This document shows positions 1 to 11,900 of a stretch of DNA of 64,000 bases, piece by piece. The stretch lies in contig NZ_JALPTB010000008.1 of assembly GCF_023218075.1 (NCBI RefSeq), positions 62,001-126,000 of the forward strand, read 5' to 3'. Numbering within the stretch: position 1 is the first letter of the stretch; the number at the start of each line of letters is the position of its first letter. The notes under the pieces were generated by a model. That model searched no databases. It saw only the letters and a program-made list of their open reading frames with translations, and was not told where the DNA came from. The position numbers and the translations under genes are program-made. This DNA is from Rhodococcus sp. HM1. Its GTDB lineage: Bacteria; Actinomycetota; Actinomycetes; Mycobacteriales; Mycobacteriaceae.

Positions 1-2
1 CC

Positions 3-1730
3 GCGATGCTGCTGTGGGTTCAGGTCGTGCAGGCCCCGAGTCTCACCGCGGAAGCGGCGAACCAGCGCACGACGCGTCTGGTCGAACCCGCCACCCGGGG
101 GACCATCGCCGATCGCAACGGGGCCCCGCTGGCCTACACGATGGAAGCGAAGGCACTCACCTTCCAGCCGCAGCGCGTGCGCGCCGAACTCGACGAAGCA
201 CACGCGAAGGACCCGTCGAAACCGGAAACCGGCGAATACCTGAAGGGCGTCGCGAAGACGGTGCACGAAGCCCTGGGCGACGCCGCACCCGAGAAGGACG
301 TGCTGGCAAAGCTCGAGAGCGACGAAACATTCGTCTACCTCGCGCGCGGCGTCGATCCCGGGGTGGCCGCGGCGATCGTCGACGAGTACGACAAGGTCGG
401 CCTCGAACGCCAGGACATCCGCCTGTATCCGGGTGGGTCCCTCGGCGCGAACATCGTCGGTGCGACCGGCTGGGACGGTCACGGCCTGCTCGGCCTCGAA
501 TCGTCGATGGATTCGGTCCTGGCCGGCACCGACGGTTCGTCGACCTACGACCGGGGATCCGACGGAGCCGTGATCCCCGGCAGCTGGCGCGACCGTCAGG
601 CCGCCGTCGACGGGTCGGCGGTCGAACTGACCATCGACGCCGACATCCAGTACTACGTCCAGCAGCAGGTGCAGCGTGCGAAGGAACTGTCGGAGGCGAA
701 GAACGCGTCCGCGGTCGTCCTGGACACGCAGACCGGCGAAGTGCTCGCGATGGCTAACGACGGCACGTTCAATCCGGCCGTCGGCATCGACAAGCAGCCC
801 GACGCGCAGCTCGGCAACCTCGCGGTGAGCTCGCCGTTCGAACCCGGCTCGGTCAACAAGATCATCACCGCCGCGGCCGCCATCGAGGACGGGGCGACCA
901 CGCCCGACGAGGTGCTGCAGGTACCCGGCTCGATCACGATGGCCGGCGTCAGCGTCAAGGACGCGTGGGACCACGGGGTCGTGCCGTACACGACCACCGG
1001 TGTCTTCGGGAAGTCCTCGAACGTGGGCACGCTGATGCTCGCCCAGCGGGTGGGGGAGGACCGTTTCGCACAGATGCTCGAGCTGTTCGGGCTCGGTCAC
1101 CGCACCGATGTCGGATTGCCGGGCGAGTCCGACGGCCTGGTCCCCAGCCGGGAACAGTGGTCCGGCGGTACCTTCGCGAACCTGCCGATCGGGCAGGGAC
1201 TGTCGATGACGCTGCTGCAGATGGCCGGGATCTACCAGACCATCGCCAACGACGGCGAACGCATCGCACCGCGCATCGTCCGCGCGACGATCGCCCCCGA
1301 CGGCACCCGAACCGAGACACCCCGACCCGAACCGGTCCGGGTCATCGGGGCGCAGACTGCCGCCACCGTCCGGGACATGTTCCGCTCCGTCGTGCAGGAC
1401 GACACCGGCAACCAGCGCGGCACCGGCACACCCGCGGCGATCGAGGGCTACCAGATCAGCGGCAAGACCGGCACCGCCCAGCAGATCGACCAGAACTGCA
1501 AGTGCTATTCGAACTCCGAATACTGGATCACCTTCGCCGGAATCGCCCCGGCCGACGACCCGCGGTTCGTGATCGGGATCATGCTCGACGCGCCGAAGCG
1601 CAGCGCCGACGGCAGCGGTGGTCAGTCCGCGGCACCGTTGTTCCACAACATCGCCGCATGGATGTTGCAGCGTGAGAACGTGCCGCTGTCGCCCGACCCG
1701 GGCAGCAAGCTGATCCTGCAGGTCGACTGA
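3..1730 (+). CDS. ftsI: FtsI/PbpB, class B penicillin-binding protein (5' end outside window)
   Basis: Transpeptidase that cross-links septal peptidoglycan with FtsW in the divisome. The reading frame is open to the left window edge, so the cytoplasmic N-terminus and most of the membrane anchor are missing; the first residues look like the end of a transmembrane segment. Counting from the first ATG at position 6, the three penicillin-binding motifs are intact: SVNK near residue 282 (catalytic Ser), SSN near 337-339 and KTG at 487-489. A dimerisation/pedestal region precedes the catalytic domain. It is first in the dcw run, 118 bp before murE. Identity is secure; only the true start is unknown. 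Confidence 0.95.
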   Translation, partial: AMLLWVQVVQAPSLTAEAANQRTTRLVEPATRGTIADRNGAPLAYTMEAKALTFQPQRVRAELDEAHAKDPSKPETGEYLKGVAKTVHEALGDAAPEKDVLAKLESDETFVYLARGVDPGVAAAIVDEYDKVGLERQDIRLYPGGSLGANIVGATGWDGHGLLGLESSMDSVLAGTDGSSTYDRGSDGAVIPGSWRDRQAAVDGSAVELTIDADIQYYVQQQVQRAKELSEAKNASAVVLDTQTGEVLAMANDGTFNPAVGIDKQPDAQLGNLAVSSPFEPGSVNKIITAAAAIEDGATTPDEVLQVPGSITMAGVSVKDAWDHGVVPYTTTGVFGKSSNVGTLMLAQRVGEDRFAQMLELFGLGHRTDVGLPGESDGLVPSREQWSGGTFANLPIGQGLSMTLLQMAGIYQTIANDGERIAPRIVRATIAPDGTRTETPRPEPVRVIGAQTAATVRDMFRSVVQDDTGNQRGTGTPAAIEGYQISGKTGTAQQIDQNCKCYSNSEYWITFAGIAPADDPRFVIGIMLDAPKRSADGSGGQSAAPLFHNIAAWMLQRENVPLSPDPGSKLILQVD

Positions 1731-1848
1731 GCGGTGACCCTGTTCGAACGGCGGTGCCGGTGTCGGTAACGTGTCACGGCGGGAAGCGTCCCGTCACCGC
1801 GGACGAACAGCGACCGGCAGGCCGCTGCGGCAGAGCGAGAGGAACCTG

Positions 1849-3552
1849 GTGCCTGTGCCCCCGAGTCCGGATCCGTCCCCTCCCACGGAGGGGCTGAGAC
1901 CCGAACATCCACCGGCGACTCGGCTCCGGGAGCTGGCAGACGCGGTCGGCGCCCACCACACGATCGTGGTCCCGGACGATTACGGGGGCACCGCCGATCC
2001 GGCGGACACCGTCACCGGCATCGACCTGCGTGCCCAGGCCGTGCAACCCGGCGACCTGTTCGCGGCGCTTCCCGGAGCCCACGCGCACGGCGCCCAGTTC
2101 GCCGCGACCGCACTCGAACGCGGCGCGGTCGCGGTGCTCACCGATTCGGCGGGACGCGACCTCGTCGCCGCGACGGTCACCGCCCCCACGCCCGTCCTCG
2201 TGCACGACGACCCGCGGTCGGTGCTCGGTGCGGTCTCCGCCGCCGTCTACGGCCACCCCTCGCGCCGGATGCAGGTCATCGGCATCACCGGCACCTCCGG
2301 CAAGACCACCACCGCGTACCTCGTCGAAGCCGGGCTGGTCGCCGCCGGCCGCTCCACCGGGCTCGTCGGGACGGTCGAGACCCGCATCGCGGGCCGTCGC
2401 GTCCCCAGCGCGCTCACCACCCCCGAGGCACCGCAACTGCACGCGCTGTTCGCCGCGATGCTCGAACGCGGCATCGACACCGTCGTGATGGAGGTGTCGA
2501 GCCACGCCCTGGCTCTCGGCCGGGTCGGCGGCGTCGGATTCGCGATCGGCGCGTTCACCAACCTGTCGCAGGACCACCTGGACTTCCACAAGGACCTCGA
2601 CGACTACTTCGCCGCGAAGGCCCTGCTGTTCGCCGCGGGGTCGCCGCACAGCGCGGCACGGGCCGTGGTGTGCGTCGACGACGAGTGGGGTGTCCGGATG
2701 GCCGAGATCGCTCGCGCCGCCCACCCCGGCCCCGCCGACCCGAGCGCTGTCGCCACCGTTGCCACGTCCCCGACCGCACCGGCCGCGGACTGGACCGCGA
2801 CCGCTGCGACCGCCGAGACCGACGGCTCCCAGTGCTTCACCCTGACCGGACCCGACGGCACCGCGCACCGGGTACGGGTTCGGCTGCCCGGCCACTACAA
2901 CATCGCCAACGCCGCCCTGGCCACCGCGGTGTGCGCCGCCGCCGGTGTCGACCCGGACACCGCCGCCGAGGGCATCGCGTCGGTGTCGGTCCCCGGCCGG
3001 GTCGAACTCGTCGACCGTGGCCAGGACTTCCTGGCCGTCGTCGACTACGCGCACAAACCGGCCGCGCTGGAAGCGGTGGTCGCCACCCTGCGGGGCCGCA
3101 GCAGCGGACGCATCGCGGTGGTCGTCGGTGCCGGGGGGGACCGCGACCGCGGCAAACGCGCCCTCATGGGCGCCGCCGCGGCCCGCGGCGCCGAACTCGT
3201 CGTCGTCACCGACGACAACCCGCGCACCGAGGATCCCGCGACCATCCGCGCGGCGTTGCTCGACGGAGCCCGTTCGGTGCCGGACGCCGAACGCGGCGAG
3301 ATCCTCGAGATCGGCGACCGCGCCGCCGCGATCGAAACGGCGGTCCGCTGGGCCCGCCCCGGCGACATCGTGCTCGTCGCCGGCAAGGGACACGAGCGCG
3401 GCCAGGAGATCAACGGGGTCAAGTACCCCTTCGACGACCGGGAGGTGCTGGCGGACGCTCTCGAGCGTCTCCGGGCCCTGCGCCCGGCACACGCAGCCGA
3501 CGAATCCGGCCGGAACGGCACGGGCGTCACCCGAGATGGAGGAACAGCATGA
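1849..3552 (+). CDS. murE: MurE, UDP-MurNAc-tripeptide synthetase
   Basis: Cytoplasmic ligase adding the third stem-peptide residue to UDP-MurNAc-L-Ala-D-Glu. The Mur P-loop GTSGKTTT lies near residues 148-155. A DNPR motif near 456-459 is the established signature for meso-diaminopimelate as substrate, which fits an actinomycete with DAP-type wall. The GTG at 1849 was chosen because GAGAGGAA sits a few bases upstream; an earlier in-frame GTG at 1771 would add 26 Arg-rich residues with no family match. The product is about 567 residues with a proline-rich N-terminal stretch. Its stop overlaps the murF start (ATGA). Confidence 0.95.
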   Translation: MPVPPSPDPSPPTEGLRPEHPPATRLRELADAVGAHHTIVVPDDYGGTADPADTVTGIDLRAQAVQPGDLFAALPGAHAHGAQFAATALERGAVAVLTDSAGRDLVAATVTAPTPVLVHDDPRSVLGAVSAAVYGHPSRRMQVIGITGTSGKTTTAYLVEAGLVAAGRSTGLVGTVETRIAGRRVPSALTTPEAPQLHALFAAMLERGIDTVVMEVSSHALALGRVGGVGFAIGAFTNLSQDHLDFHKDLDDYFAAKALLFAAGSPHSAARAVVCVDDEWGVRMAEIARAAHPGPADPSAVATVATSPTAPAADWTATAATAETDGSQCFTLTGPDGTAHRVRVRLPGHYNIANAALATAVCAAAGVDPDTAAEGIASVSVPGRVELVDRGQDFLAVVDYAHKPAALEAVVATLRGRSSGRIAVVVGAGGDRDRGKRALMGAAAARGAELVVVTDDNPRTEDPATIRAALLDGARSVPDAERGEILEIGDRAAAIETAVRWARPGDIVLVAGKGHERGQEINGVKYPFDDREVLADALERLRALRPAHAADESGRNGTGVTRDGGTA

Positions 3553-5090
3553 TCCCGATGACCCTGGCCCGCATCGCGGAGGTCGTCGGTGGGACCCTGC
3601 ACGACGTGGACGACCCGTCGACGGAGGTGACCGGCACCGTCGAGTTCGACTCGCGGCGGATCGGCCCGGGTGGGCTGTTCCTCGCGCTGCCCGGCGCCCG
3701 ATCCGACGGACACGACCATGCTGCTGCGGCCGTCGCCGCAGGTGCGGTCGCCGTGCTGGCCGCCCGGCCGGTCGGCGTCCCGGCGATCGTGGTGCCCCCG
3801 GTTCCGCGGACCGAGACCAACTCGCTCGCCTTCGAACACGACACCGACGGCTCCGGCGCGGCGGTCCTCGCGGCCCTCGGCCGGCTCGCGCGGGCCGTCG
3901 TCGACGACCTGACCGCCACCGGCCTGACCGTCGTGGGCGTCACCGGGTCCGCCGGCAAGACGTCGACCAAGGATCTGCTGGCTGCGGTGCTGGCGCCACT
4001 CGGCGAGGTCGTCGCCCCACCCGGATCGTTCAACAACGAACTCGGCCATCCGTGGACGGCACTGCGCGCCACCCGCGACACCCGCTACCTGGTGCTCGAG
4101 ATGTCGGCGCGCGGCCCCGGCCACATCGCGGCCCTGGCCGCGGTGGCACCCCCGCGCATCGGCGCCGTGCTCAACGTCGGCACCGCGCATCTCGGCGAGT
4201 TCGGATCGCAGGAGGTCATCGCGCAGACCAAGGGTGAGCTCGTCGAGTCGCTGCCGTCGGTCGCCGACGGCGGTGTCGCGATCCTCAACGCCGACGACCC
4301 CCTGGTCGTGAAGATGGCCTCCCGCACGAACGCCCGCGTCGTCTTCGTCGGCAGCAGTCCCACGGCCACGGTGCGCGCCGAGAACGTGCACCTCGACGAC
4401 TCGGCGCGCGCGTCGTTCACGCTCGTCGTCACCGATCCCGACGCCGAGGGCGGCCGGCGCAGCGCCGACGTCACGCTGGCCGTGCACGGCGAGCACCACG
4501 TCGGCAACGCGCTGACCGCCGCCGCGACCGCCCTCGAATGCGGCGCGACCCTCGAACAGATCGCGGCCGCGCTCGGCGGTGCCGCGCCCGTGTCGGCGCA
4601 CCGCATGGCGGTGCGGACCCGCGCCGACGGTGTCACCGTCATCGACGACGCCTACAACGCCAACCCCGATTCGATGCGGGCCGCGCTCAAGGCGCTGGTG
4701 ACCATGGCACGCGCCGGGGACACGCCGCGGCGGACGTTCGCGGTGCTCGGCGAGATGGGGGAGCTGGGCGACGACTCGGTCGTGGAACACGACCGCATCG
4801 GCCGCCTCGCGGTGCGCCTCGACGTCACTCGGATCATCGCCGTCGGCGCGACGCGCCCGGTCCGCGGCCTCTTCCAGGGCGCGGTGATGGAAGGATCCTG
4901 GGGCGAGGAAGCCAGCCACGTTCCGGATGCGGACGCGGCGATCGCACTTCTCGAAGACGAACTCGAACCGGGCGACGTCGTCCTGGTGAAGGCGTCGCAG
5001 TCGGTCGGCCTGTGGTCGGTCGCGGACGCGGTTCTCGGTGCCGGAACCGGGAACACTGATTCTGGTGTGGAAACGGAGGCTGCACGGTGA
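3549..5090 (+). CDS. murF: MurF, UDP-MurNAc-tripeptide:D-Ala-D-Ala ligase
   Basis: Adds D-Ala-D-Ala to complete the cytoplasmic UDP-MurNAc-pentapeptide. It has the three-domain Mur ligase layout: an N-terminal substrate domain, an ATPase domain with P-loop [13 protein letters not shown], and a C-terminal domain with the YNANPDSM segment typical of MurF. About 513 residues. The ATG at 3549 overlaps the murE stop and follows GGAGGAA at 3538-3544, so it is preferred over the long upstream extension of the same frame, which only shadows murE. Its end overlaps the mraY GTG, giving tight translational coupling. Confidence 0.95.
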   Translation: MIPMTLARIAEVVGGTLHDVDDPSTEVTGTVEFDSRRIGPGGLFLALPGARSDGHDHAAAAVAAGAVAVLAARPVGVPAIVVPPVPRTETNSLAFEHDTDGSGAAVLAALGRLARAVVDDLTATGLTVVGVTGSAGKTSTKDLLAAVLAPLGEVVAPPGSFNNELGHPWTALRATRDTRYLVLEMSARGPGHIAALAAVAPPRIGAVLNVGTAHLGEFGSQEVIAQTKGELVESLPSVADGGVAILNADDPLVVKMASRTNARVVFVGSSPTATVRAENVHLDDSARASFTLVVTDPDAEGGRRSADVTLAVHGEHHVGNALTAAATALECGATLEQIAAALGGAAPVSAHRMAVRTRADGVTVIDDAYNANPDSMRAALKALVTMARAGDTPRRTFAVLGEMGELGDDSVVEHDRIGRLAVRLDVTRIIAVGATRPVRGLFQGAVMEGSWGEEASHVPDADAAIALLEDELEPGDVVLVKASQSVGLWSVADAVLGAGTGNTDSGVETEAAR

Positions 5091-6166
5091 GACAGATCCT
5101 TTTCGCTGCCGGCATCGCGCTGGCGGTGTCGATCCTGCTCACGCCGGTGCTGATCAAGGCGTTCACGCGGCAGGGCTTCGGCCAGGAGATCCGCGTCGAG
5201 GGGCCGCAGAGCCATCAGGCCAAGCGTGGCACCCCCACGATGGGTGGCGTCGCGATCCTCGCCGGCCTGTGGGCCGGGTACTGGGGATCGCATCTGATCG
5301 GTCTCGGATACGACGCGGAGGGCCCGACCGCGTCCGGTCTGCTGGTGCTGGGCCTGACCACCGCGCTCGGCGGCGTCGGATTCCTCGACGACTTCATCAA
5401 GATCCGCAAGCAGCGCAACCTCGGACTGAACAAGACCGCCAAGCTGGTCGGCCAGCTCATCGCCGCGGTCGCGTTCGGCATCCTCGCGCTGCAGTTCCGC
5501 AACGACAGCGGCCTGACCCCCGGCAGCACGCATCTGTCCTACGTCCGCGACATCGCCACGGTATCGATGGGCTCGGTCGTCTTCATCCTGTTCGTGTACC
5601 TGTTGGTCAGCGCCTGGTCGAACGCGGTGAACCTGACCGACGGCCTCGACGGTCTCGCGGCCGGCTCGATGAGCCTGGTGCTCGGCGCCTACGTCATCAT
5701 CACGTTCTGGCAGTACCGCAACTCCTGTGTCGCCGAACCGGGCAAGGGCTGCTACGACGTGCGTGACCCCCTCGATCTGGCGCTGCTGTGCGCGGCCGGC
5801 GCCGCGGCCTGCATCGGGTTCCTGTGGTGGAACGCGGCCCCGGCCAAGATCTTCATGGGCGACACGGGTTCGCTCGCGCTCGGAGGCATGCTCGCCGGCC
5901 TGTCGGTCACCACCCGCACCGAGCTGCTCATGGTCGTCATCGGTGCGCTGTTCGTCGCCGAGGCCGCGTCGGTGGTCATCCAGGTGGCCGTGTTCCGGTC
6001 CAGCCGCAGGCGCGTGTTCCGGATGGCGCCGTTCCACCACCACTTCGAGCTCGGAGGCTGGGCCGAAACCACGGTCATCATCCGGTTCTGGTTGCTCGCG
6101 GCCATCGCCTCGGCCGTCGGCATGGCCCTGTTCTACAGCGAATATCTATCGGCGATCGGGGACTGA
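5087..6166 (+). CDS. mraY: MraY, phospho-MurNAc-pentapeptide translocase
   Basis: Integral membrane enzyme that transfers phospho-MurNAc-pentapeptide to the polyprenyl phosphate carrier, making lipid I (called MurX in mycobacteria). The 359 residues form about ten membrane segments. Conserved cytoplasmic loops are visible: FLDDFIKI with the paired aspartates, [25 protein letters not shown] and the HHHFE loop near the C-terminus. The GTG start overlaps the murF stop by four bases. Length and motifs are standard for the family. Confidence 0.95.
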   Translation: MRQILFAAGIALAVSILLTPVLIKAFTRQGFGQEIRVEGPQSHQAKRGTPTMGGVAILAGLWAGYWGSHLIGLGYDAEGPTASGLLVLGLTTALGGVGFLDDFIKIRKQRNLGLNKTAKLVGQLIAAVAFGILALQFRNDSGLTPGSTHLSYVRDIATVSMGSVVFILFVYLLVSAWSNAVNLTDGLDGLAAGSMSLVLGAYVIITFWQYRNSCVAEPGKGCYDVRDPLDLALLCAAGAAACIGFLWWNAAPAKIFMGDTGSLALGGMLAGLSVTTRTELLMVVIGALFVAEAASVVIQVAVFRSSRRRVFRMAPFHHHFELGGWAETTVIIRFWLLAAIASAVGMALFYSEYLSAIGD

Positions 6167-6170
6167 CGCG

Positions 6171-7694
6171 GTGACGCACGAACTGGAATGGCTGCGCGGG
6201 ACCCGGGTGCTCGTCGCGGGCGCCGGGATCTCCGGACGTGCCGTCGTCACCCCGCTCACCGACCTCGGGGCGCAGGTGACGGTCACCGACCGCAACGCCG
6301 AGGCCCTCGAACGCTGCCGTGAACTCGGCGCCGACACCGTCGGTCTCGACGAGCTCGTCGCCGAGGCCGAGGCACATCCGGAGGCGCTGCGCCGGTTCGC
6401 GCTCGTGGTCACGAGCCCAGGGTTCGCGCCCGACGCGCCGCTGCTCTCGCACGCCGCCGGTGCCGCGGTCCCGATCTGGGGCGACGTCGAACTGTCCTGG
6501 CGGATCGACCGCGCCGAGATCTACGGTCCGCCCCGCCGCTGGCTCGTGGTGACCGGAACCAACGGCAAGACCACCACCACGATGATGCTGCACGCGATCC
6601 TCGAGGCCGCCGGTCTGGCGTCGGTGGCCTGCGGCAACATCGGCCTGCCGATCCTCGACGCGCTGCGGCGCACCGAGCCGCGCGCCGAGGTCCTCGCCGT
6701 CGAACTGTCGTCGTTCCAGTTGCACTGGGCGCCGTCGGTGCAGCCCGAGGCAGGGGTCATTCTCAACATCGCGGAGGACCATCTGGACTGGCACGGCGGC
6801 ATCGAGGGATACATCGACGCGAAGGCCCGCGTGCTCACCGGCACCGTCGGGGTGCTCGGCCTCGACGATCCGATCGCCGGGGGCCTGCGCGACCGGTCCC
6901 AGGCCGTCGTCACCGTCGGATTCACCCTCGGCTACCCGCAGCGCGGGGAACTCGGCATCAGCGGCGATGTCCTGGTGGATCGCGCCTTCGCGGATTCGGC
7001 CGTGTTGGCGGCCGTCGCCGACGTCTCGCCCGCCGGGCCCGCCGGGCTGTCCGACGCGCTGGCCGCCGCGGCGCTCGCCCGGTCGATCGACGTACCGGAA
7101 TCCGCGGTCCACGACGGCCTGCGCCGCCACCGGGTCGGGCCGCACCGCGCCGCGCCCGTCGGTACCGTCGACGGCGTCGAGTACGTCGACGATTCCAAGG
7201 CCACCAACCCGCACGCGGCGCGCACGTCGCTGCTGGCGCGCGAGAGTGTGGTCTGGGTGGCCGGTGGGCTGCTCAAGGGTGCCCAGGTCGACGACCTCGT
7301 CGCGGAGGTTGCGCCGAGGCTGCGCGCGGCGGTGTTGATCGGCCGTGACGCCGACCGGATCGCCGAAGCGCTGGCGCGACACGCCCCGCAGGTCCCCGTC
7401 GTCCACGTCGACACGCGCGACGATGGATCGGTGACCAGCCCCGAGTCTTCCGGCGCCGTGCGCCGGGTCCCGTTGCCGGGTGCCGACGGCCCCGCCGCGA
7501 TGCAGGTCGTGGTGCGCGAGGCCGCGGCGCTGGCGTCGCCGGGTGACGCGGTGCTGCTGGCCCCGGCCGCGGCGTCGCTGGACATGTTCGCGGACTATGC
7601 CGAGCGCGGCCGCAGCTTCGCGGCGGCCGTCGAGTCGCTGCAGGGCGTCGAACAGCAGGGTTCCGAACAGCACGGGGGCGGGTCGGAGGGGTGA
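6171..7694 (+). CDS. murD: MurD, UDP-MurNAc-L-alanine:D-glutamate ligase
   Basis: Adds D-glutamate to UDP-MurNAc-L-Ala in the cytoplasm. The protein starts with an NAD-like Rossmann module ([13 protein letters not shown]), followed by the ATP-binding motif [10 protein letters not shown] and a C-terminal ligase domain containing [11 protein letters not shown], which is characteristic of MurD. The GTG at 6171 lies four bases after the mraY stop; a longer open frame upstream only overlaps mraY in another frame. About 507 residues, slightly longer than average because of a hydrophilic tail of Glu, Gln and Gly. It overlaps ftsW by four bases. Confidence 0.95.
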   Translation: MTHELEWLRGTRVLVAGAGISGRAVVTPLTDLGAQVTVTDRNAEALERCRELGADTVGLDELVAEAEAHPEALRRFALVVTSPGFAPDAPLLSHAAGAAVPIWGDVELSWRIDRAEIYGPPRRWLVVTGTNGKTTTTMMLHAILEAAGLASVACGNIGLPILDALRRTEPRAEVLAVELSSFQLHWAPSVQPEAGVILNIAEDHLDWHGGIEGYIDAKARVLTGTVGVLGLDDPIAGGLRDRSQAVVTVGFTLGYPQRGELGISGDVLVDRAFADSAVLAAVADVSPAGPAGLSDALAAAALARSIDVPESAVHDGLRRHRVGPHRAAPVGTVDGVEYVDDSKATNPHAARTSLLARESVVWVAGGLLKGAQVDDLVAEVAPRLRAAVLIGRDADRIAEALARHAPQVPVVHVDTRDDGSVTSPESSGAVRRVPLPGADGPAAMQVVVREAAALASPGDAVLLAPAAASLDMFADYAERGRSFAAAVESLQGVEQQGSEQHGGGSEG

Positions 7695-9232
7695 CCACCA
7701 CCGCGCCCGGCGGTTCGCCGGCATCCACCCAGACCGCCGCGACCGCGCGAGGCCGCGTCGGGCAGTGGATGGCCCGGCCGCTCGCGTCCTTCCACCTGGT
7801 CGTCACGATCGCGGTGCTGCTCACCGTGCTCGGCCTGGTGATGGTGCTGTCCTCGTCGAGTGTCGAGGCGGTCGCCAGCGACGGATCCGCCTACGGTCTG
7901 TTCACCTCCCAGGTGATCTTCGCGATCCTCGGTTTCGTGGTGTTCTACATCGCGCTGCAGGTGCCGGTGCGGATGCTGCGCAGGTTGTCGTTCCCGGCGC
8001 TGGCTGCGACCGTCGTGATGCTCGCGCTCGTGCTCATCCCCGGCATCGGCACCGAATCGCAGGGCACGCGAGGCTGGTTCGTCATCGCCGGCATCTCCAT
8101 CCAGCCGTCCGAGCTGGCGAAGATCGCGTTCGCGGTGTGGGGCGCGCACCTGCTCGCGACGCGCCGCGGCGAACACAGCACGCTCAAGGACATGCTGGTC
8201 CCGCTGATCCCCGCGGCGCTGCTCGTGACCATTCTGATCGTGCTACAGCCCGACCTCGGCACCACCGTCTCCCTCGCGATCATCGTGCTGGCCCTGCTGT
8301 GGTTCGCCGGCCTGCCGCTGCGCGTGTTCCTCGGGATCGTCGGCACCGCAACCGCACTGGCGGTCGTCCTCGCCCTCACCGCCGGATACCGCTCGGCGCG
8401 TGTGCGAGCGTTCCTCAACCCCGGCGAGGACCCGCAGGGCATCGGCTACCAGGCGCGGCAGGCGAAGTTCTCCCTCGCGGACGGCGGTATCTGGGGCCGC
8501 GGCCTGGGACAGAGCCGCGCCAAGTGGAGCTATCTGCCCAACGCGCACAACGACTTCATCTTCGCGATCATCGGCGAGGAACTCGGCTTCCTCGGCGGGG
8601 TCGCGGTCATCGGCCTGTTCGGTCTGTTCGCGTACGTGGGCCTGCGCATCGCGATGCGCTCGGTCGATCCGTTCCTGCGGCTGCTCACCGCGACCGCCAC
8701 TACCTGGATCATCGGGCAGGCGTTCATCAACATCGGTTACGTCGTCGGACTGTTGCCGGTGACGGGCCTGCAGCTCCCGCTGGTGTCCGCCGGCGGTACG
8801 TCGACCGCGACGACCCTGCTCATGTTCGGGTTGATCGCGAACGCCGCACGTCACGAACCGGAGGCGATCGCGGCGCTGCACGCCGGTCAGGACGGCCGTT
8901 TCGGCCGGTTGCTGCGCCTCCGCAAACCGGAGGCGTACCTGCCGATCCGGGCGGCGGCGACGCGGGCGCCCGGACCCCGGCGCGGCTCCGCTCCGGCTCG
9001 GGGCCGGGCCGAGCGCGACACGAAAGCGCGCGCTGCCGACCGGCGCACGGGCCGCACCCGTGCTGCGAACGACACCCAGCGGGGGACCGGCCGCACAGCC
9101 GAGGACCGGACGGCCAAGGGACGCACAGCTAACGACCGCACGGCGAACGGCGGTCGTCGATCGAACGCCGCTCGCAGGTCGAACGGCGACGGCAGAGACC
9201 GAAGAACCGGAGAGCGAGGAAATCGTAGGTGA
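7691..9232 (+). CDS. ftsW: FtsW, septal SEDS glycosyltransferase, long basic tail
   Basis: SEDS-family polytopic membrane protein that polymerises septal glycan with FtsI. About ten membrane segments are visible. The conserved extracytoplasmic region with [12 protein letters not shown], the GGIWGRGLG loop and the [11 protein letters not shown] loop are intact. The last 90-100 residues form an Arg/Thr/Asp-rich, low-complexity, strongly basic cytoplasmic tail with several RTA-type units, longer than in E. coli FtsW. The GTG at 7691 overlaps the murD stop. The tail is part of the same open frame and ends exactly at the murG start. Confidence 0.95.
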   Translation: MTTTAPGGSPASTQTAATARGRVGQWMARPLASFHLVVTIAVLLTVLGLVMVLSSSSVEAVASDGSAYGLFTSQVIFAILGFVVFYIALQVPVRMLRRLSFPALAATVVMLALVLIPGIGTESQGTRGWFVIAGISIQPSELAKIAFAVWGAHLLATRRGEHSTLKDMLVPLIPAALLVTILIVLQPDLGTTVSLAIIVLALLWFAGLPLRVFLGIVGTATALAVVLALTAGYRSARVRAFLNPGEDPQGIGYQARQAKFSLADGGIWGRGLGQSRAKWSYLPNAHNDFIFAIIGEELGFLGGVAVIGLFGLFAYVGLRIAMRSVDPFLRLLTATATTWIIGQAFINIGYVVGLLPVTGLQLPLVSAGGTSTATTLLMFGLIANAARHEPEAIAALHAGQDGRFGRLLRLRKPEAYLPIRAAATRAPGPRRGSAPARGRAERDTKARAADRRTGRTRAANDTQRGTGRTAEDRTAKGRTANDRTANGGRRSNAARRSNGDGRDRRTGERGNRR

Positions 9233-10371
9233 GTGGGGAGCAGTCCGCCCTGTCCGTGGTGGTGGCCGGCGGGGGCACCGCCGGGCACATCGAACCCGCC
9301 CTGGCGGTGGCCGACGCGATCCGGGCGCTGGTACCCGATGCGACCGTGACGGCGTTGGGCACCGAACGCGGCCTCGAGACGAAACTGGTCCCGCAGCGTG
9401 GCTACCCCCTCGAACTGATCCCGCCGGTCCCGTTGCCCCGCAAGCCCACGATGGACCTGCTGAAACTGCCCGCCCGGGTGATCGCGTCGGTACGGCGCAC
9501 CCGCGAGGTCCTCGACCGGGTCGACGCCGATGTCATCGTCGGCTTCGGCGGGTACGTGGCTCTGCCGGCCTATCTCGCTGCCGGTTGCGGCCGTCGCCGC
9601 ATCCCGGTCGTCGTGCACGAGGCGAATGCCCGCGCCGGCATCGCCAACAAGATCGGTGCGCTGCGGGCGTCCCGGGTGCTCGCGGCCGTCCCGGGCTCGG
9701 GCATCGTCCGCCGCGGTGACGCCGAGATCGTCGGGATCCCGGTCCGCGCGTCGATCACCGGCCTGGATCGGGCGGCGTTGCGCGCCGAGGCCCGCCGGCA
9801 CTTCGGGCTTCCCGCCGAGGGACCGGTGCTGCTGGTGTTCGGCGGTTCGCAGGGCGCACAGTCGCTCAACGCCGCAGTCTCCGGGGCCGCCGCCGAGCTC
9901 GCCGCAGCCGGGATCTCGGTGCTGCACGCGCACGGTCCCAAGAACACCCTCGACGTGCCCGAACACCCCGATCACGACCGATTCCCCTACGTGGCGGTGC
10001 CGTACCTCGAACGCATGGATCTGGCGTACTCCGCGGCGGACGCGGTGATCTGCCGATCCGGTGCCATGACCGTCGCCGAGGTGTCGGCGGTGGGGCTGCC
10101 GGCGGTGTACGTGCCGCTTCCGCACGGCAACGGCGAGCAGGAACTCAACGCCCGTCCGGTCGCCGCGGCCGGGGGTGGGATGATCGTCTCGGACGCCGAC
10201 CTGACGCCGGCGTTCGTGGTGGACTCGGTGATCCCGCTTCTCGCCGACGTGCAGCGGCTCACCGAGATGGGGCGCCGCGCCGCCGGAGCGGGACACCGCA
10301 GCGCGGCAGACGAAGTCGCCCGGATCGTGCTCGACGTGGCCGGTGCGGGCACGAACAGGAGTGATCGATGA
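9229..10371 (+). CDS. murG: MurG, lipid II-forming GlcNAc transferase
   Basis: Peripheral membrane GT-B glycosyltransferase that adds GlcNAc to lipid I to make lipid II. The N-terminal glycine loop AGGGTAGH is at residues 13-20, and the nucleotide-sugar half shows [11 protein letters not shown] and the EQELNARPV region. 380 residues. The GTG start overlaps the ftsW stop (GTGA), and the gene end overlaps the murC ATG. This order (ftsW-murG-murC) is standard for dcw clusters. Confidence 0.95.
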   Translation: MSGEQSALSVVVAGGGTAGHIEPALAVADAIRALVPDATVTALGTERGLETKLVPQRGYPLELIPPVPLPRKPTMDLLKLPARVIASVRRTREVLDRVDADVIVGFGGYVALPAYLAAGCGRRRIPVVVHEANARAGIANKIGALRASRVLAAVPGSGIVRRGDAEIVGIPVRASITGLDRAALRAEARRHFGLPAEGPVLLVFGGSQGAQSLNAAVSGAAAELAAAGISVLHAHGPKNTLDVPEHPDHDRFPYVAVPYLERMDLAYSAADAVICRSGAMTVAEVSAVGLPAVYVPLPHGNGEQELNARPVAAAGGGMIVSDADLTPAFVVDSVIPLLADVQRLTEMGRRAAGAGHRSAADEVARIVLDVAGAGTNRSDR

Positions 10372-11900
10372 GCGAGCAGCTACCCGCCGAACTGGAGCGG
10401 GTGCACATGGTGGGGATCGGCGGAGCCGGAATGTCCGGCATCGCGCGGATCCTGCTGGCTCGCGGCGGCCAGGTGTCGGGATCGGACGCGAAGGAGAGCC
10501 GCGGAGTGCTGGCCCTCCGCGCGCGGGGGGCTACCGTCCGCATCGGGCACGACGCGAGCGCCCTGGACCTGCTCGAGGGTGGACCGACCGCGGTGGTGAC
10601 CACGCACGCCGCGATCCCGAAGGACAATCCGGAACTGGTCGCGGCGCACGAGCGGGGCATCCCCGTGCTGCTGCGCCCGGCGGTGCTCGCCTCGCTGATG
10701 CGCGGACACCACACGTTCCTGGTCTCCGGCACCCACGGCAAGACGTCGACGACGTCGATGCTGGTGGTCACGTTGCAGCACTGCGGGTTCGATCCGTCGT
10801 TCGCGGTCGGCGGCGAGTTGAACGAGTCCGGCACCAACGCCCATCAGGGCAGCGGCGACGTGTTCGTCGCCGAGGCCGACGAGAGCGACGGATCGCTGCT
10901 GCAGTACGAGCCGAACGTGGTGATCGTGACGAACGTCGAGGCGGATCACCTCGACTTCTTCGGCACCCCCGAGGCGTACACGCAGGTGTTCGACGACTTC
11001 GTCGGCCGGATCGCGCCCGGTGGGCTGCTCGTGGTGTGCCTGGACGATCCGGGTTCGGCGGCACTGGCCCGCCGCGTCGTCGAGCGTGACATCCCGGGAC
11101 TGCGCGTCGCCGGGTACGGCTCGGCCGACACGATCGGCACCGGCGACCACGCCGACGGTGTCCCGGTCGCGGTCCGGCTGGTCGCATGGGAGGCCAAGGA
11201 CGTCGGCGGTGTCGCCGAATTCCACCTCGCCGGCGAGGACGCCCCGCGCACGGTTCGGCTGTCGGTACCCGGCCGCCACATGGCCCTCAACGCGCTCGCG
11301 GCCCTGGTCGCGGCGCTCGAGGCCGGCGCCCCGGTCGACGAGGCCATCGAGGGCCTGGCCGGATTCGGTGGCGTGCACCGGCGTTTCCAGTACAGCGGCC
11401 GTGAGCACGGTGTGCGGGTGTTCGACGACTACGCCCACCATCCGACGGAGGTGCGGGCCGTGCTCGCCGCCGCCGCGGAACTCGTGGCAGGCGAACCGCT
11501 GCGGTACGCCGAATCCGGCACCGAACGCCCCCGCGTGATCGTCGTGTTCCAACCGCACCTGTACTCGCGGACCGAGACGTTCGCCGAGCAGTTCGGTTCG
11601 GCGCTCGACCTCGCGGACGAGGTGGTCGTCCTCGACGTCTACGGTGCGCGCGAAGAACCGATCCCCGGCGTGAGCGGCGCCCTGGTCGCGCAGGCGGTGT
11701 CCAAGCCGGTGCACTACCAGCCGGATCTGTCCCTGGTGCCGCGTCAGGTGGCACAGCTGAGCCGCCCCGGCGACATCGTCATCACGATGGGTGCCGGTGA
11801 CGTGACGATGCTCGGACGGCAGATCCTCGACGCGCTGCGCAGCAAGCCCGGCCGGTTCCGGTCGGGTCCGGTCGACGGATCGGGGTCGGGCCGCCCGTGA
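10368..11900 (+). CDS. murC: MurC, UDP-MurNAc:L-alanine ligase
   Basis: First amino-acid ligase of the stem peptide, joining L-Ala to UDP-MurNAc. It has an N-terminal Rossmann motif [13 protein letters not shown] (residues 14-26), the P-loop [11 protein letters not shown] (120-130), the EADESD segment, and the DDYAHHPTE motif of the C-terminal domain. 510 residues. The ATG at 10368 overlaps the murG stop and follows AGGAGTG. The gene overlaps ftsQ by four bases. Confidence 0.95.
   Translation: MSEQLPAELERVHMVGIGGAGMSGIARILLARGGQVSGSDAKESRGVLALRARGATVRIGHDASALDLLEGGPTAVVTTHAAIPKDNPELVAAHERGIPVLLRPAVLASLMRGHHTFLVSGTHGKTSTTSMLVVTLQHCGFDPSFAVGGELNESGTNAHQGSGDVFVAEADESDGSLLQYEPNVVIVTNVEADHLDFFGTPEAYTQVFDDFVGRIAPGGLLVVCLDDPGSAALARRVVERDIPGLRVAGYGSADTIGTGDHADGVPVAVRLVAWEAKDVGGVAEFHLAGEDAPRTVRLSVPGRHMALNALAALVAALEAGAPVDEAIEGLAGFGGVHRRFQYSGREHGVRVFDDYAHHPTEVRAVLAAAAELVAGEPLRYAESGTERPRVIVVFQPHLYSRTETFAEQFGSALDLADEVVVLDVYGAREEPIPGVSGALVAQAVSKPVHYQPDLSLVPRQVAQLSRPGDIVITMGAGDVTMLGRQILDALRSKPGRFRSGPVDGSGSGRP

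Noticed and set aside
1771-1848. An earlier GTG start for murE
   Set aside because: It adds 26 Arg-rich residues without similarity, while the GTG at 1849 has a good ribosome site.
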